Shown here one piece after another: positions 35,987-44,841 of a stretch of 64,000 nt of DNA (position 1 is the stretch's first letter; every line of letters starts with the position of its first letter). Position numbers and translations under genes: made by a program. The notes beneath the pieces are model-generated. The model was not told the origin of the DNA. It made no database searches and was given only the letters and a program-made list of their open reading frames with translations. Source of the DNA: Corallococcus soli (lineage in GTDB: Bacteria > Myxococcota > Myxococcia > Myxococcales > Myxococcaceae); the NCBI RefSeq assembly GCF_014930455.1, contig NZ_JAAIYO010000014.1, forward strand, positions 124,001 through 188,000. The letters run 5' to 3'.

Positions 35987-37699
35987 ATGTCCCACCCGAT
36001 GCTCCATGCTGCCCGCCTGCGCGGCGCGGCGGCGGTGTTCTTCCTCGCGCTGCTCGCGACCACCCCCGCTGCCGCACGGGGGCGCTACTACAACCACTCC
36101 GGCAGCATCGAGACGAGCCACCCCGACTGGTTGAGCTGGATGCCTGGCTCCGCGAGCCTCGCCTCCCTGTCGCTGCCGGGCACCCATGACTCCATGGCGT
36201 TCACCTCGACGGGTGGCGCCCTCACCCAGACGCAGTCGCTGAGCCTGAGGGCCCAGTTGGATGCAGGCGTGCGGGCCCTGGACATCCGGTGTCGCCACAT
36301 TGGCGACCGGTTCGCCATCCACCATGGCGTCGTCTACCTGAACGCCAACTTCGACGACGTGCTGACGACCACCACCCAGTTCCTGCGCGACCATCCGGGC
36401 GAGACGGTCCTCATGCGGGTGAAGGAGGAGCACACCCCGGAGGGCAACAGCCGGTCCTTCCAACAGACGTTCGAGTGGTATCGCAACCAGCCCGCCTACA
36501 GCCCCTATGTCTGGCGAGGCACCCACGTCCCCACGCTCGGGGAGGTGCGCGGCAAGATCGTCGTCCTGGACAACTTCGGCGGTGGCGCCTACGGCGTGAG
36601 CTGGGGTTCGCTGGCACTCCAGGATGACTGGACCGTGTCCACCATCTTCGACATCGACAACAAGTGGGACAAGGTCCGGGACCACCTGGGGAGGACGAAC
36701 GCGGGGGCACCTCCCACGCTGTACGTGAACTTCCTCAGTGGCTCCTCCGTGGCGGCCTTTCCCAACGTGGTGGCCGGAGGCGATGGCCTCTCCGTCCGGG
36801 GCGTCAATGACTACGCCATCGACCACCTGGTGGGCGGCAACGTCCAGCGCGCGGGGGTCATGATGATGGACTTCCCCGGTGCAGGTCTGATTGACGCCAT
36901 CCTGGCCCTCAACTACCGGTTGCTGCCTTCCGGCAGCATCCTCCCGGGCGATTTCGGCACCGCGTTCAGGAACATCTCCTACACCCTTGGCGGTGACGCC
37001 CAGGCTCGCTGGCATGGCCTCAAGGCGTTCCTCCAGAATGCCGCCCCGGGGCGCTACTGGCATGCCCTGGCGCTCAAGGGCAGCTGGGCCGGTCGGATGC
37101 ACACGGACGGAAGCTACGTCCAATCCGACACCATGGATGACTACACACACCTTGCCTTCACCTCACGGACGGTGACGAGCGCGGTGAGCAATGGCTTGCT
37201 GGGCGGCTTCGTGAACGCCCAGCTCAGCGCCCTGACGGGAAGCACCAGCGACCGGGCCCTCCAGCTCCATGGGCGGGTGAGCTCCCGCTTCCCCTTCCAG
37301 CTCTGGAGCGTGGTGGTGAAGAGGGCGCCCGGCGGACTGAGCAACTGGGCGTATTCGGATTACGGGACGGGCCACAAGGCCTCCCTGGGCGACTACACGT
37401 ATGCCGTCCAGGCCTACTCGGCCTCGGACGGGGTGTACCTCTACGAGCACGGTCAGTTCGAAGGCAACGTGCTGCGGCTCACCTCCGGCGTCGGCTACCT
37501 GGGCGACGTGGGCTTCGATGACATCCTGTCCTCCGTCAGGATCCTGGGCCCCTACCGCGCGACCCTCTGCGAACATCCTTCGCGGACGGGCAGGTGCTTC
37601 AGCACGACCCAGAGCCTGGGCGACATCAACGCCGTCGCGGGAGGCCCCTGGAACGACCAGATCTCCTCCGTCGGGATCGACGCCACCGGCCTGCGCTGA
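35987..37699 (+). CDS. PI-PLC-like phosphodiesterase with crystallin-type C-terminus
   Basis: A protein of 570 aa with a signal peptide (AAAVFFLALLATTPAAA). The catalytic X-domain has LPGTHDSM (His67) and FAIHHGVVYLN (His112/113), the two histidines of bacterial phosphatidylinositol-specific phospholipase C, plus ALDIRCR and VLMRVKEEH. After about residue 470, VYLYEHGQFEGNVLRLTSG and FDDILSSVRILG form a beta/gamma-crystallin Greek-key pair with a calcium-type site (DDILSSV). Secreted lipase with a stabilising or calcium-sensing tail is the likely picture. ATG 35987 is preferred; an ATG four codons later is possible. Confidence 0.85.
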   Translation: MSHPMLHAARLRGAAAVFFLALLATTPAAARGRYYNHSGSIETSHPDWLSWMPGSASLASLSLPGTHDSMAFTSTGGALTQTQSLSLRAQLDAGVRALDIRCRHIGDRFAIHHGVVYLNANFDDVLTTTTQFLRDHPGETVLMRVKEEHTPEGNSRSFQQTFEWYRNQPAYSPYVWRGTHVPTLGEVRGKIVVLDNFGGGAYGVSWGSLALQDDWTVSTIFDIDNKWDKVRDHLGRTNAGAPPTLYVNFLSGSSVAAFPNVVAGGDGLSVRGVNDYAIDHLVGGNVQRAGVMMMDFPGAGLIDAILALNYRLLPSGSILPGDFGTAFRNISYTLGGDAQARWHGLKAFLQNAAPGRYWHALALKGSWAGRMHTDGSYVQSDTMDDYTHLAFTSRTVTSAVSNGLLGGFVNAQLSALTGSTSDRALQLHGRVSSRFPFQLWSVVVKRAPGGLSNWAYSDYGTGHKASLGDYTYAVQAYSASDGVYLYEHGQFEGNVLRLTSGVGYLGDVGFDDILSSVRILGPYRATLCEHPSRTGRCFSTTQSLGDINAVAGGPWNDQISSVGIDATGLR

Positions 37700-37814
37700 A
37701 TCCAGGCCTCGAAGGGTCTCTCGCGCATGGTTGGCGAAACCCTCCCCCGTGGGCATGGTGAAAGAGCGGCGCGCGCTGGCCAGGTGCGCGCCGTTGTCGC
37801 GGGGAGGAGGAGGG

Positions 37815-39071
37815 ATGACACCGGACACGAGCACGGCGGCGCTGTGCGAATTCATCGGTGGGATCCGGGCCATCGACAACCACACCCATGCGAGCACGGT
37901 CGTGCCCGGCGACACGGAGTCGGACGCGCTTCCGTTGGAGGTGTTGGGAGACTTCCCCCTCCCCGTGACGCTGCACCCAGAGAGCCCTGGCTGGCTGGCC
38001 GCGTTTCGAGCCCTCTACGGCTTCCCCCACGAGGAGCTGAGCGACGCGCACTGGCCTGGGCTGCGAGCCACCATGCGGGCCATCGCCGAGCAGCAGGGAG
38101 AGGGATTTCCGGAGTGGGTGCTGGACCGCGTGGGGACGGAGGTGATGCTCGCGAACCGGGTGGCGATGGGGCCGGGTCTCGCGCCGCCGCGCTTCCGCTG
38201 GGTGTCCTTCGTGGATGCGCTGATGTTGCCGCTCTCCACCCGGGCGGAGGCCGCCATGACGCCGGATCGCGGCAAGCTGTATCCGCTGGAGGCGTCGCTC
38301 TTGCGGCGCTACCTCACGGAGCTGAAGGTCGGAGGGCTGCCGGCGACGCTGGAGGCGTACGTGCGGACCGTGGTGACGCCCACGCTGGAGCGTCACCGGC
38401 AAGCAGGCTGCGTCGCGGTGAAGTTCGAGGCCGCCCTGCTCCGCTCGCTGGACTTCGCCGACGTCGCCCCCACGACCGCGGGCTCCGTGTACTCGCGCTA
38501 CGTCGGCGGTGGGGCGCCGACCCATGCCGAGTACAAGGCGCTCCAGGACTTCCTGTTCCGGGAGATCGCGCGCAAGGCCGGCCACCTGGGGATGGCGGTC
38601 CACATCCATTCGTTCGAGGGCCCGGGGGCGTACTACGCCGCCGCCGGAGCCGACCCGCTGCTGCTGGAGCCGACGTTCAATGATCCGACGTTGCGCCACA
38701 CCCGCTTCGTCCTCGTGCACGGCGGCGGCGTCCACGCCGCGCATGCGCGCGCGATGATGTGGAAGCCGAACGTGTACGTGGACACGTCCGCGATGGCGCT
38801 GCTCTACACGCCGGACACGCTGGCCGCCATCCTGCGGGACTGGTTGCGCCAGTTCCCCGACAGGGTGCTCTTCGGGACCGATGCCGCGTCCTTCGGGCCA
38901 GACACAGGCTGGGAGCTGGCCGCGTGGCTGGGAACGGCCCAGACGCGAACGGCGCTGGCGACCGCGCTCGGAGGCATGGTTCGCGACGGAGAAGTGGGCC
39001 GCACCCGCGCCGAGGAGATCGCGACCAGGGTGATGCGCACGAATGCCGGGGAGCTCTACGGCCTGCTGTAG
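37815..39071 (+). CDS. Amidohydrolase-family metal-dependent hydrolase
   Basis: A protein of 418 aa. The metal-binding start is IRAIDNHTHAS (HxH), and later positions fit an amidohydrolase-2 TIM barrel: VAVKFEAALLR (Lys region), MAVHIHSFEG (His), FVLVHGGGVH (His) and VLFGTDAASFG (Asp). The GTD end is typical of the Amidohydro_2 group that includes decarboxylases and lactonases. The reaction cannot be decided here. A strong GGAGGAGGAGGG precedes the ATG. It lies 115 nt after the PI-PLC gene, perhaps in one transcript. Confidence 0.85.
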   Translation: MTPDTSTAALCEFIGGIRAIDNHTHASTVVPGDTESDALPLEVLGDFPLPVTLHPESPGWLAAFRALYGFPHEELSDAHWPGLRATMRAIAEQQGEGFPEWVLDRVGTEVMLANRVAMGPGLAPPRFRWVSFVDALMLPLSTRAEAAMTPDRGKLYPLEASLLRRYLTELKVGGLPATLEAYVRTVVTPTLERHRQAGCVAVKFEAALLRSLDFADVAPTTAGSVYSRYVGGGAPTHAEYKALQDFLFREIARKAGHLGMAVHIHSFEGPGAYYAAAGADPLLLEPTFNDPTLRHTRFVLVHGGGVHAAHARAMMWKPNVYVDTSAMALLYTPDTLAAILRDWLRQFPDRVLFGTDAASFGPDTGWELAAWLGTAQTRTALATALGGMVRDGEVGRTRAEEIATRVMRTNAGELYGLL

Positions 39072-39210
39072 CGCCGTCCCCCTCCAAGCCACCTGGAGCC
39101 CCCGGAGACGACGCGCGCGCGCCTCCCCGCGAACTTCCTCCAGCTTCGCCTGTACTCTCCTCCTGAACCGGTTCGAGGCCCGTGCTGCTCGAACCCACAG
39201 GAGATTGAAG

Positions 39211-40092
39211 ATGCCTTCCAGCCGTCCGACGAAGATCGCGGTGATTGGCAGTGGGCTCATGGGGACCGCGCTGGCGCGGGCCTTTGCCTCGGCGGGACAC
39301 GAGGTCGCGGTCTGGAACAGGACGCCAGACAAGGCCAGGGCCGTGGGCGGTGGCACCCTCGCCTTCGAGAACCTGAGCGAGGCCGTCTCCGGACGGGAGC
39401 TCGTGGTCGTCTCGCTGTCCAACTACGCCGCGTTCTCCGAGCTGGTGTCCTCGGCGGCCGTCGCGTCGGCGCTCGCCGGGACGACGCTCGTCCAGCTCAC
39501 CAGCGGCTCCCCCGCGGACGCGCGGGGTGGACTGGAGTGGGCGAAGGCCCACGGCGTGGACTACCTGGATGCCGCGATCCTCGCCTACCCTGGCTTCGTC
39601 GCCACCGACTACGCGACGGTCTTCTACGCCGGGTCGCGGGCCACCTTTGATCGGCACCTCGAAGCCTTCCAGGCGATCGCCAGGAACTCCGTCTACGTCG
39701 ACGAGAAGATTGGCTCCGCCGCGACGCTCGACTGCGCGATCCTGGAGGCCTACTACGGAGGCACCCTGGCGGTCCTCCACGCCGCGGCGATGTGCAGGGC
39801 CGAAGGACTCGACCCGAAGAGCTTCTTCGCGCAGAAGAGCTCCTTCCTCGGCCTGATCTCCGTCACCGCCGACGCCGCGCAGGGGATGATTGAAAACAAC
39901 GACTTCTCCGGCGACCAGTGCAGCCTCAACACCCACGTCGCGGCCATCGAGCACATCGTCCGGCTGAGCACGGACGCCCGCATCAGCTCACGCTTCCCCA
40001 GGGAGCTGCTGGAGAACTACAGGCGAGCCCTCACCGCGGGCCTGGGTGAGAAGGAATTGCCCGCCGTGTTCAGCACCCTGAAGCAGGACTGA
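39211..40092 (+). CDS. NAD(P)-dependent imine-reductase-like protein
   Basis: A protein of 293 aa. The Rossmann start is KIAVIGSGLMGTALARAFASAGHEVAVW (GxGxxG) with NRTPDKA, the usual NADPH-preferring pattern of 6-phosphogluconate-dehydrogenase-like and imine-reductase families. The C-terminal part is an all-helical dimerisation domain (LDCAILEAYYGGTLAVLHAAAMCRAEGLD). It lacks a clear catalytic lysine of beta-hydroxyacid dehydrogenases in the GSAATLD segment, which favours the imine-reductase group. Ribosome site AGGAG is nine bases upstream. Confidence 0.8.
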   Translation: MPSSRPTKIAVIGSGLMGTALARAFASAGHEVAVWNRTPDKARAVGGGTLAFENLSEAVSGRELVVVSLSNYAAFSELVSSAAVASALAGTTLVQLTSGSPADARGGLEWAKAHGVDYLDAAILAYPGFVATDYATVFYAGSRATFDRHLEAFQAIARNSVYVDEKIGSAATLDCAILEAYYGGTLAVLHAAAMCRAEGLDPKSFFAQKSSFLGLISVTADAAQGMIENNDFSGDQCSLNTHVAAIEHIVRLSTDARISSRFPRELLENYRRALTAGLGEKELPAVFSTLKQD

Positions 40093-40096
40093 GCCC

Positions 40097-40123
40097 GACC
40101 GGCCTCTCCAACGAGGGCCGGTC
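40097..40123 (+). terminator. 8-bp perfect hairpin after the imine-reductase-like gene
   Basis: Arms GACCGGCC (40097-40104) and GGCCGGTC (40116-40123) begin 4 nt after the stop codon. Probable terminator. Confidence 0.5.
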
Positions 40124-40224
40124 CAGGACGAGGATGGCAAGGTTTGCCGGCAGGGCCTGCCAGCGCACGGCGGACCTTGCCGCGAAAAACCACTCCGCAC
40201 GGGGGAGCTCGGGCGGGAGACCCA

Positions 40225-40239
40225 TGGCACACGCCTTGA
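40225..40239 (+). promoter_or_regulatory. Sigma-54-like promoter with altered -12
   Basis: TGGCACA, four bases, then TTGAA matches the sigma-54 -24 box fully and the -12 box except that the conserved GC is GA. It lies 59 nt upstream of the lipoprotein start at 40298. The -12 mismatch makes this tentative. Confidence 0.3.
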
Positions 40240-40297
40240 AATAGGTCCCCGCATGCTCATCAAGAGCAGCTCAACCCCAGACACGGAGAAACAATCA

Positions 40298-41206
40298 ATG
40301 TTCGCGAACTTCTTCAAGACGCTCACGCTGTCCGCGATGGTGGCGGTCCCCCTCGCTGCGTGCGGCGGGATGGAGGGGCCCATCGACGAGGCGGGCGCGG
40401 AAGAGGCGGCGCTCGGCCAGCGGGAGGATGCCTTCACGGGCAACTGGAGCTACTCGTGGGGCGACACCCAGCTCAGCACCCTGGACATCGGGACCTCGGT
40501 CAACCGGACCTGCTTCCTGACGGGCATCGGCGGGCACCTGCGGCCCGTGGGCGCCTTCCTCTACTCCGACGCCACGTACCCGGCCATGGCCGGCGTGCGC
40601 AAGAACGCCAGCGGCAACTACGAGCTCTACGTCCAGCCCGCGGCCGGAAAGCACCTCATCGCCCACGCTCGCTGCGTGAACAGCGCGGCCAACCGCGTCG
40701 AGGTCAGCTGGACCACGGGACAGCAGACCTCCCTGGGGGACAAGGTCATTGGCCCCGCCAACGGCACCCGCCAGTGCTTCCTGCAGGATGTGAAGAACTT
40801 CCCCGTCACGCTCAAGGACAGCAACGGCGACATCTACGGGTACGGGTGGGCCTTCGATGACAAGCCGAACCCGGACGAGGTCCGCGTCTTCAACGACGGC
40901 ACCTACTGGAAGCTCACGGCCAAGGCCGGCGTCCACTCCTACCCGGTGAACTTCCACGTCTCGGCCGTGTGCGTCGACGCGACCCAGGACCTGGGCAACT
41001 GGAACTGGAAGGCGGGCGACCCGGGCACGGCGCAGATCAACCTCACCAACGAGGCTGGTGCGACCTGCGGCCTCACGGGCGTCCGGGGGGCCTTCGCGGC
41101 GGCCTTCGGAGACTGGGATGACGCGGTCTCCATCAGCAACACCGGCAGCCAGTTCACGCTGCACCTGGCGAATGGCAAGCGCGGCTGGGGCGGCTGCATG
41201 AAGTAG
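40298..41206 (+). CDS. Lipoprotein of unknown function with repeated Cys-aromatic motif
   Basis: A protein of 302 aa with a lipobox (MVAVPLAACGG). The mature part contains at least three similar ~80-residue beta-rich blocks, each with a cysteine after a hydrophobic strand: NRTCFLTGIGGHL, TRQCFLQDVKNFP and GATCGLTGVRGAF. Each is followed by a second cysteine at the end of a block (HARCVNS, SAVCVDA, GWGGCMK). This pattern suggests three disulfide-stabilised domains. I do not recognise the family. The ATG at 40298 has GGAG nine bases upstream. Confidence 0.7.
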   Translation: MFANFFKTLTLSAMVAVPLAACGGMEGPIDEAGAEEAALGQREDAFTGNWSYSWGDTQLSTLDIGTSVNRTCFLTGIGGHLRPVGAFLYSDATYPAMAGVRKNASGNYELYVQPAAGKHLIAHARCVNSAANRVEVSWTTGQQTSLGDKVIGPANGTRQCFLQDVKNFPVTLKDSNGDIYGYGWAFDDKPNPDEVRVFNDGTYWKLTAKAGVHSYPVNFHVSAVCVDATQDLGNWNWKAGDPGTAQINLTNEAGATCGLTGVRGAFAAAFGDWDDAVSISNTGSQFTLHLANGKRGWGGCMK

Positions 41207-41215
41207 TCCCCGGCT

Positions 41216-41250
41216 GGGACGGCACTGTCAGTCCGCTTCAGTGCCGTCCC
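41216..41250. terminator. 12-bp perfect bidirectional terminator hairpin
   Basis: Arms 41216-41227 and 41239-41250 are exact complements with an 11-nt loop. They lie between the convergent lipoprotein and hydrolase genes, overlapping the hydrolase stop codon. Confidence 0.6.
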
Positions 41251-42125
41251 GACCGCAGCAGGGACTCCAGGATGTCCGCGGCGTGGGTCCACAGCAGCGA
41301 CCCGCCGGCCTCAGGGAGCAGGTGCCGGCTCGCCGTGGGGATGCGGCGCGCCAGCACGGCCCCATGGTCCGGTGAGTGGACGATGCTGGTGTCGTGCCCG
41401 CCATACCAGAGCGCGACAGGGACCTGGATGCGGCCCAGGTCGAAGGGCCAGCGGCCCATGGCCAGCGTGAGGTCCCGTGCGTACCCCCTGGCCCCCTGTG
41501 AGACGCCCTCCTCCAGCGCGCGCCGGTAGGCCGGCTCGAAGCCCGGGGAGGTGTACACGGCGAGGTCCACGGCGGAGCTCGTCCCGGTGATGAGCTTCCA
41601 CAGCACCTCCGCGTTCCCCATGCCGGCGAACGTGGCCTCGAAGGTCGCGGGCTCCTCCACCGCCCGCCGCACCATTCCCGCGACATCCGGGTGCAACATG
41701 CCGGCGAGCTCCGAGGCGTTGAGGTCGTCCTGCCCCGACACCACCGCCACCGCGCTCGGGAGTCCCGCCGCCGCGCAGGCCAGCGCGAAGGGCGCGCCCT
41801 GGGAGAACCCCACGATGCCGAAGCGGGGCAAGGCCAGGGCGGAGGCCAGGTGCCGGATGTCCATCACCCAGTCGTTCAGCGTCCGCTCCGGACTGGGGCT
41901 GGAGGCCCCGAGCCCCGGACGGTCCACCGAGATGAGACGCACGCCCAGGCGCGCGAGCACGTCCGCACCGAAGCCGAGGCTGCGCCCCATCGCGGCGCCA
42001 GAGAAGAACAGGACGGGCACCCCGTCCGCCGGGCCCCACTGCGCCCAGCCCAGGTTCCTGCCATCCGGGAGCCGGACCTCTCCCAGACGCTCCGGCTCTC
42101 CCACTCCATGCATTCCATGGCTCAT
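41238..42125 (-). CDS. Alpha/beta hydrolase
   Basis: A protein of 295 aa. The oxyanion region is VLFFSGAAMG, the nucleophile elbow IVGFSQGAPFAL (GxSxG), the acid is likely in YGGHDTS and the histidine in ASRHLLPEAGG. No signal peptide; cytosolic. Substrate unknown. The ATG at 42125 has GGAGGG eight bases upstream and is preferred over the upstream GTG at 42134. Confidence 0.85.
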   Translation of the reverse strand: MSHGMHGVGEPERLGEVRLPDGRNLGWAQWGPADGVPVLFFSGAAMGRSLGFGADVLARLGVRLISVDRPGLGASSPSPERTLNDWVMDIRHLASALALPRFGIVGFSQGAPFALACAAAGLPSAVAVVSGQDDLNASELAGMLHPDVAGMVRRAVEEPATFEATFAGMGNAEVLWKLITGTSSAVDLAVYTSPGFEPAYRRALEEGVSQGARGYARDLTLAMGRWPFDLGRIQVPVALWYGGHDTSIVHSPDHGAVLARRIPTASRHLLPEAGGSLLWTHAADILESLLRSGRH

Positions 42126-42228
42126 GCGAAGCACCCTCCGCGCGCCGTGGGGGTCCGTCAGCTGGCGGCCCCGTCCGCGCGGGGGGCCTCATAGCAGGGC
42201 GTGGGCACGGTCGTCAGCGCGGCGCCGC

Positions 42229-44016
42229 TCAGCGGGACGTGGGAGGCGCCGCGTCCTCGCCGAGCAGCAGTTGGCGGACGATGGGCACGGGCGGGTAGCC
42301 GTGGGAGACCACCGCGTCGTGGAAGCGCTGGAGGCTGAAGTCCTTGCCCCACTTCACCTTCGCCTCCTCGCGCAGCTCCATCAGCATCTTCTTGCCCAGC
42401 GCGTAGACCAGGTACGTCGGGTCCGACGTGCCACGCCGCGCCTCGCGCTCCGCGTTGATGCGCGTCATGTACGCCTCCTCCTCGAAGAGGCGCACCGCCT
42501 GCGCGTACGTCATCCCCCGCGTGTGCAGTGACAGGCCCGCCATGTAGCGCGCCAGCCGCTGGAGGTAGAGCGCCAGCTGGTTCAGCCGCAGCCGGTCCGC
42601 CTGGGGCCCCGTGCCGCCGTAGCCTTCGTCCAGCATCATCTGCTCGGTGTACAGGCCCCAGCCTTCGCTGAAGGAGCCCGAGCCGAACAGCCTGCGCACC
42701 TTCGACGGGATGCGGTTCGTCCACAGGAACTGCACGTAGTGCCCCGGGTACGCCTCATGGATGGAGACGATGGGCAGCGCGTAGCGGTTGTAGAAGCTCA
42801 TGTGCTGGGCGGTCTGCTCCGCGCTCCACGCCGGATCCGGCGGCGTCACGTAGTAGTACGCCTCCGTCGCCTTCGCCTCGAACGGGCCCGCCGTGCTCAT
42901 GCTCGCGAAGGACAGCGCGCGGCTGAACGCCGGCGTCTCCGCCACCTTCGCGCGGACCTCGCTGGGCACGGTGATGATGCGGCGGTCGATGAGGAACTGG
43001 CGGATCTCCTCCAGCGTCGCCTCCGTCGTGGCCACCAGCTCCGCCGGGGCCGGGTGCTCCCTGCCCAGCTCGCGGTACACGTCCATGGGCGCCTTGCCCG
43101 GCGCGATCCGCCCCGCCACCTCGCGGAACTGCTCCTGCGTGCGCTTCATCTCCGAGCGCCCCCAGGCCAGCAGCGAGTCGATGCTCTCGGTGACGCCCTC
43201 TTCGTACTGGAGCTTCTGGCGGTACGTCTCCTCCCCGATGGCGAAGTCCCCGTTCGAGCGTGGCAGCAGGTCGTCCTTCAGGAAGCGGATGTACCCGTCG
43301 ATGGCCTCCAGGCAGCGCGCCTGCTCCAGCTTGAAGGCCTCCTGGAGCGCGGCGTCCTTCACCGGCGCGAAGGCCTGCGGCAGCGTCTGCGCGTAGAGGG
43401 CGCGCGTGCCCTTCACCTGCTCCAGGGCGATCTCCGTCCACAGCTTCGGCGGGTTCTGGAGGCTGGCCGGCGCCGCCGCGAACACCTCCGGCACCACCGC
43501 CATGCGCTTCACCGCCGAGCGCATCCGGTCCTCCAGCGGCGCGAAGTCGCGGTTGATGAGCTGGAATACGGACCCCGAGGCGAAGCCCAGGTAGGCGTTC
43601 GGGTTGCGCTCCCACGAGCGCACCACCTCCAGCTCCAGGATGCGCGCCCGGAAGTGGTTCTCCAGGATGTCGTAGTCAGCCCGGTCCTCCGGCGGCAGCG
43701 CGGCCCGGTCCACCACGCTGGGCAGCGCCGCGAGCCGTGCCTTCAGGTACGTCAGGTCCGACGCCCGCTCCTCGGGCCGGAAGCCGCGCAGCTCCCCGTC
43801 ATGGGCGTGGAGGCCCGCGTACGTGGCGGACATCGGCGAGCGGCGGAAGTGCTCCTCCAGGTGCGCGTCCACGAAGGCGCGCAGCGCCACCTGGGCGGAG
43901 GACGGCGCGGGCGTGACGGCCGGTGACTCCACCCGGGCCGCTGGGCGCGAGGTGGTGCAGCCAGGGGACAGCAGCAGCAACGCGGCGAGGACGCTCGTGG
44001 GGCGCAGTGCGTTCAT
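42229..44016 (-). CDS. DUF885 metallopeptidase-like lipoprotein
   Basis: A protein of 595 aa with a lipobox (ALLLLSPGC). The all-helical body holds HEAYPGHYVQF (HExxxGH-type zinc site) and a downstream glutamate in SEGWGLYTEQMM, both diagnostic of DUF885, which relates to M3/M32-type gluzincin-like helical peptidases. Probable outer-membrane-anchored peptidase facing the periplasm. The start at 44016 is decided by GGAGG upstream. It lies about 100 nt after the alpha/beta hydrolase gene is reached in reverse, so co-transcription with it is possible. Confidence 0.88.
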   Translation of the reverse strand: MNALRPTSVLAALLLLSPGCTTSRPAARVESPAVTPAPSSAQVALRAFVDAHLEEHFRRSPMSATYAGLHAHDGELRGFRPEERASDLTYLKARLAALPSVVDRAALPPEDRADYDILENHFRARILELEVVRSWERNPNAYLGFASGSVFQLINRDFAPLEDRMRSAVKRMAVVPEVFAAAPASLQNPPKLWTEIALEQVKGTRALYAQTLPQAFAPVKDAALQEAFKLEQARCLEAIDGYIRFLKDDLLPRSNGDFAIGEETYRQKLQYEEGVTESIDSLLAWGRSEMKRTQEQFREVAGRIAPGKAPMDVYRELGREHPAPAELVATTEATLEEIRQFLIDRRIITVPSEVRAKVAETPAFSRALSFASMSTAGPFEAKATEAYYYVTPPDPAWSAEQTAQHMSFYNRYALPIVSIHEAYPGHYVQFLWTNRIPSKVRRLFGSGSFSEGWGLYTEQMMLDEGYGGTGPQADRLRLNQLALYLQRLARYMAGLSLHTRGMTYAQAVRLFEEEAYMTRINAEREARRGTSDPTYLVYALGKKMLMELREEAKVKWGKDFSLQRFHDAVVSHGYPPVPIVRQLLLGEDAAPPTSR

Positions 44017-44283
44017 GGTGCCTCCGGGAAGGGAGGCGGGAGCGTCGCCGAAGGCCCCTTCCGCGACAAGCGCCACGCAACGTCCCGCGCCCCCTCACGC
44101 ATGGCGGCGACTGGGCCAAAGGGGCCGCCCACCATTGCGCTGGATGCAGGCAGGCGGTCAGGCAACCGTTCGCATCGCAGCCGGCCGGGAGCCATGCGTC
44201 TCCAATTCCATTCCCACGAAGTCTCCCTGACCGTCCCCACGCCCTCCACGCGGATGACCTTCGCGAAGGGGAACCCCTTAGAT

Positions 44284-44320
44284 GTCTGTGTTTGACAGAC
44301 TCAATCCCTCACACCATCGT
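44284..44320 (+). promoter_or_regulatory. Promoter with palindrome for the Cys-rich lipoprotein
   Basis: TTGACA (44292-44297) is a perfect -35 and lies within the inverted repeat GTCTGT (44284-44289) / ACAGAC (44295-44300). The -10 seventeen bases on (CATCGT) is poor, so an activator may be needed. It is 43 nt upstream of the start codon. Confidence 0.4.
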
Positions 44321-44362
44321 GATTGCGCAGCAAAGCAGAACAACCCAGGAAAGACTCCTCAA

Positions 44363-44701
44363 ATGAAAAATATGCTCAAGCTGTTGGCGCTCACGGTCGC
44401 GATGGTGTCACTCCAGGCCTGTGGCGTGGCCGAGGCCCAGAACAACGCCCAGTCCCCGGAGGAGTCGGTCACCCTGCAGACGCAACCGGGTGAGGCAGTG
44501 CGGCGCACTGAGCCTGGAGCTCAAGGAATCCAGGCCCCCACGAAATGTGAGGGTGATGATGGCAGCACCTGCGGCTGCGCCCCCGGAGTGATCTGCATCG
44601 CCACCGGCGGTGGCTGCTGCTGCGGCTGCTCAGTCACGACGGAACAGACGGCGGCGACGCCGGGCCAGAATGCGCCGACGGGTTCGCCCCAGAACCGTTG
44701 A
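44363..44701 (+). CDS. Cysteine-rich small lipoprotein
   Basis: A protein of 112 aa with a lipobox (MVSLQACGV). The C-terminal part has eight cysteines in about 30 residues (CEGDDGSTCGCAPGVIC, then GGGCCCGC), with small residues between, so it should form a compact disulfide knot or metal site outside the cytosol. It is flanked by Gln/Thr/Pro-rich disordered stretches. No family recognised. It is under an isolated promoter with a palindrome, so it may respond to a specific cue. Confidence 0.65.
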   Translation: MKNMLKLLALTVAMVSLQACGVAEAQNNAQSPEESVTLQTQPGEAVRRTEPGAQGIQAPTKCEGDDGSTCGCAPGVICIATGGGCCCGCSVTTEQTAATPGQNAPTGSPQNR

Positions 44702-44841
44702 AGCCCCAAGCAGTCGATGGAACCTCGACGGAGGGAGCAGCCTCCCCCCGCCGGGTTCCCGAGCGTCTCCCGCCCGTCGTCGTGTGGGCCCCGCCGGGCC
44801 TGTTGGACAGGATCCACTCCGTTTGACACCCTGCTTGCACA

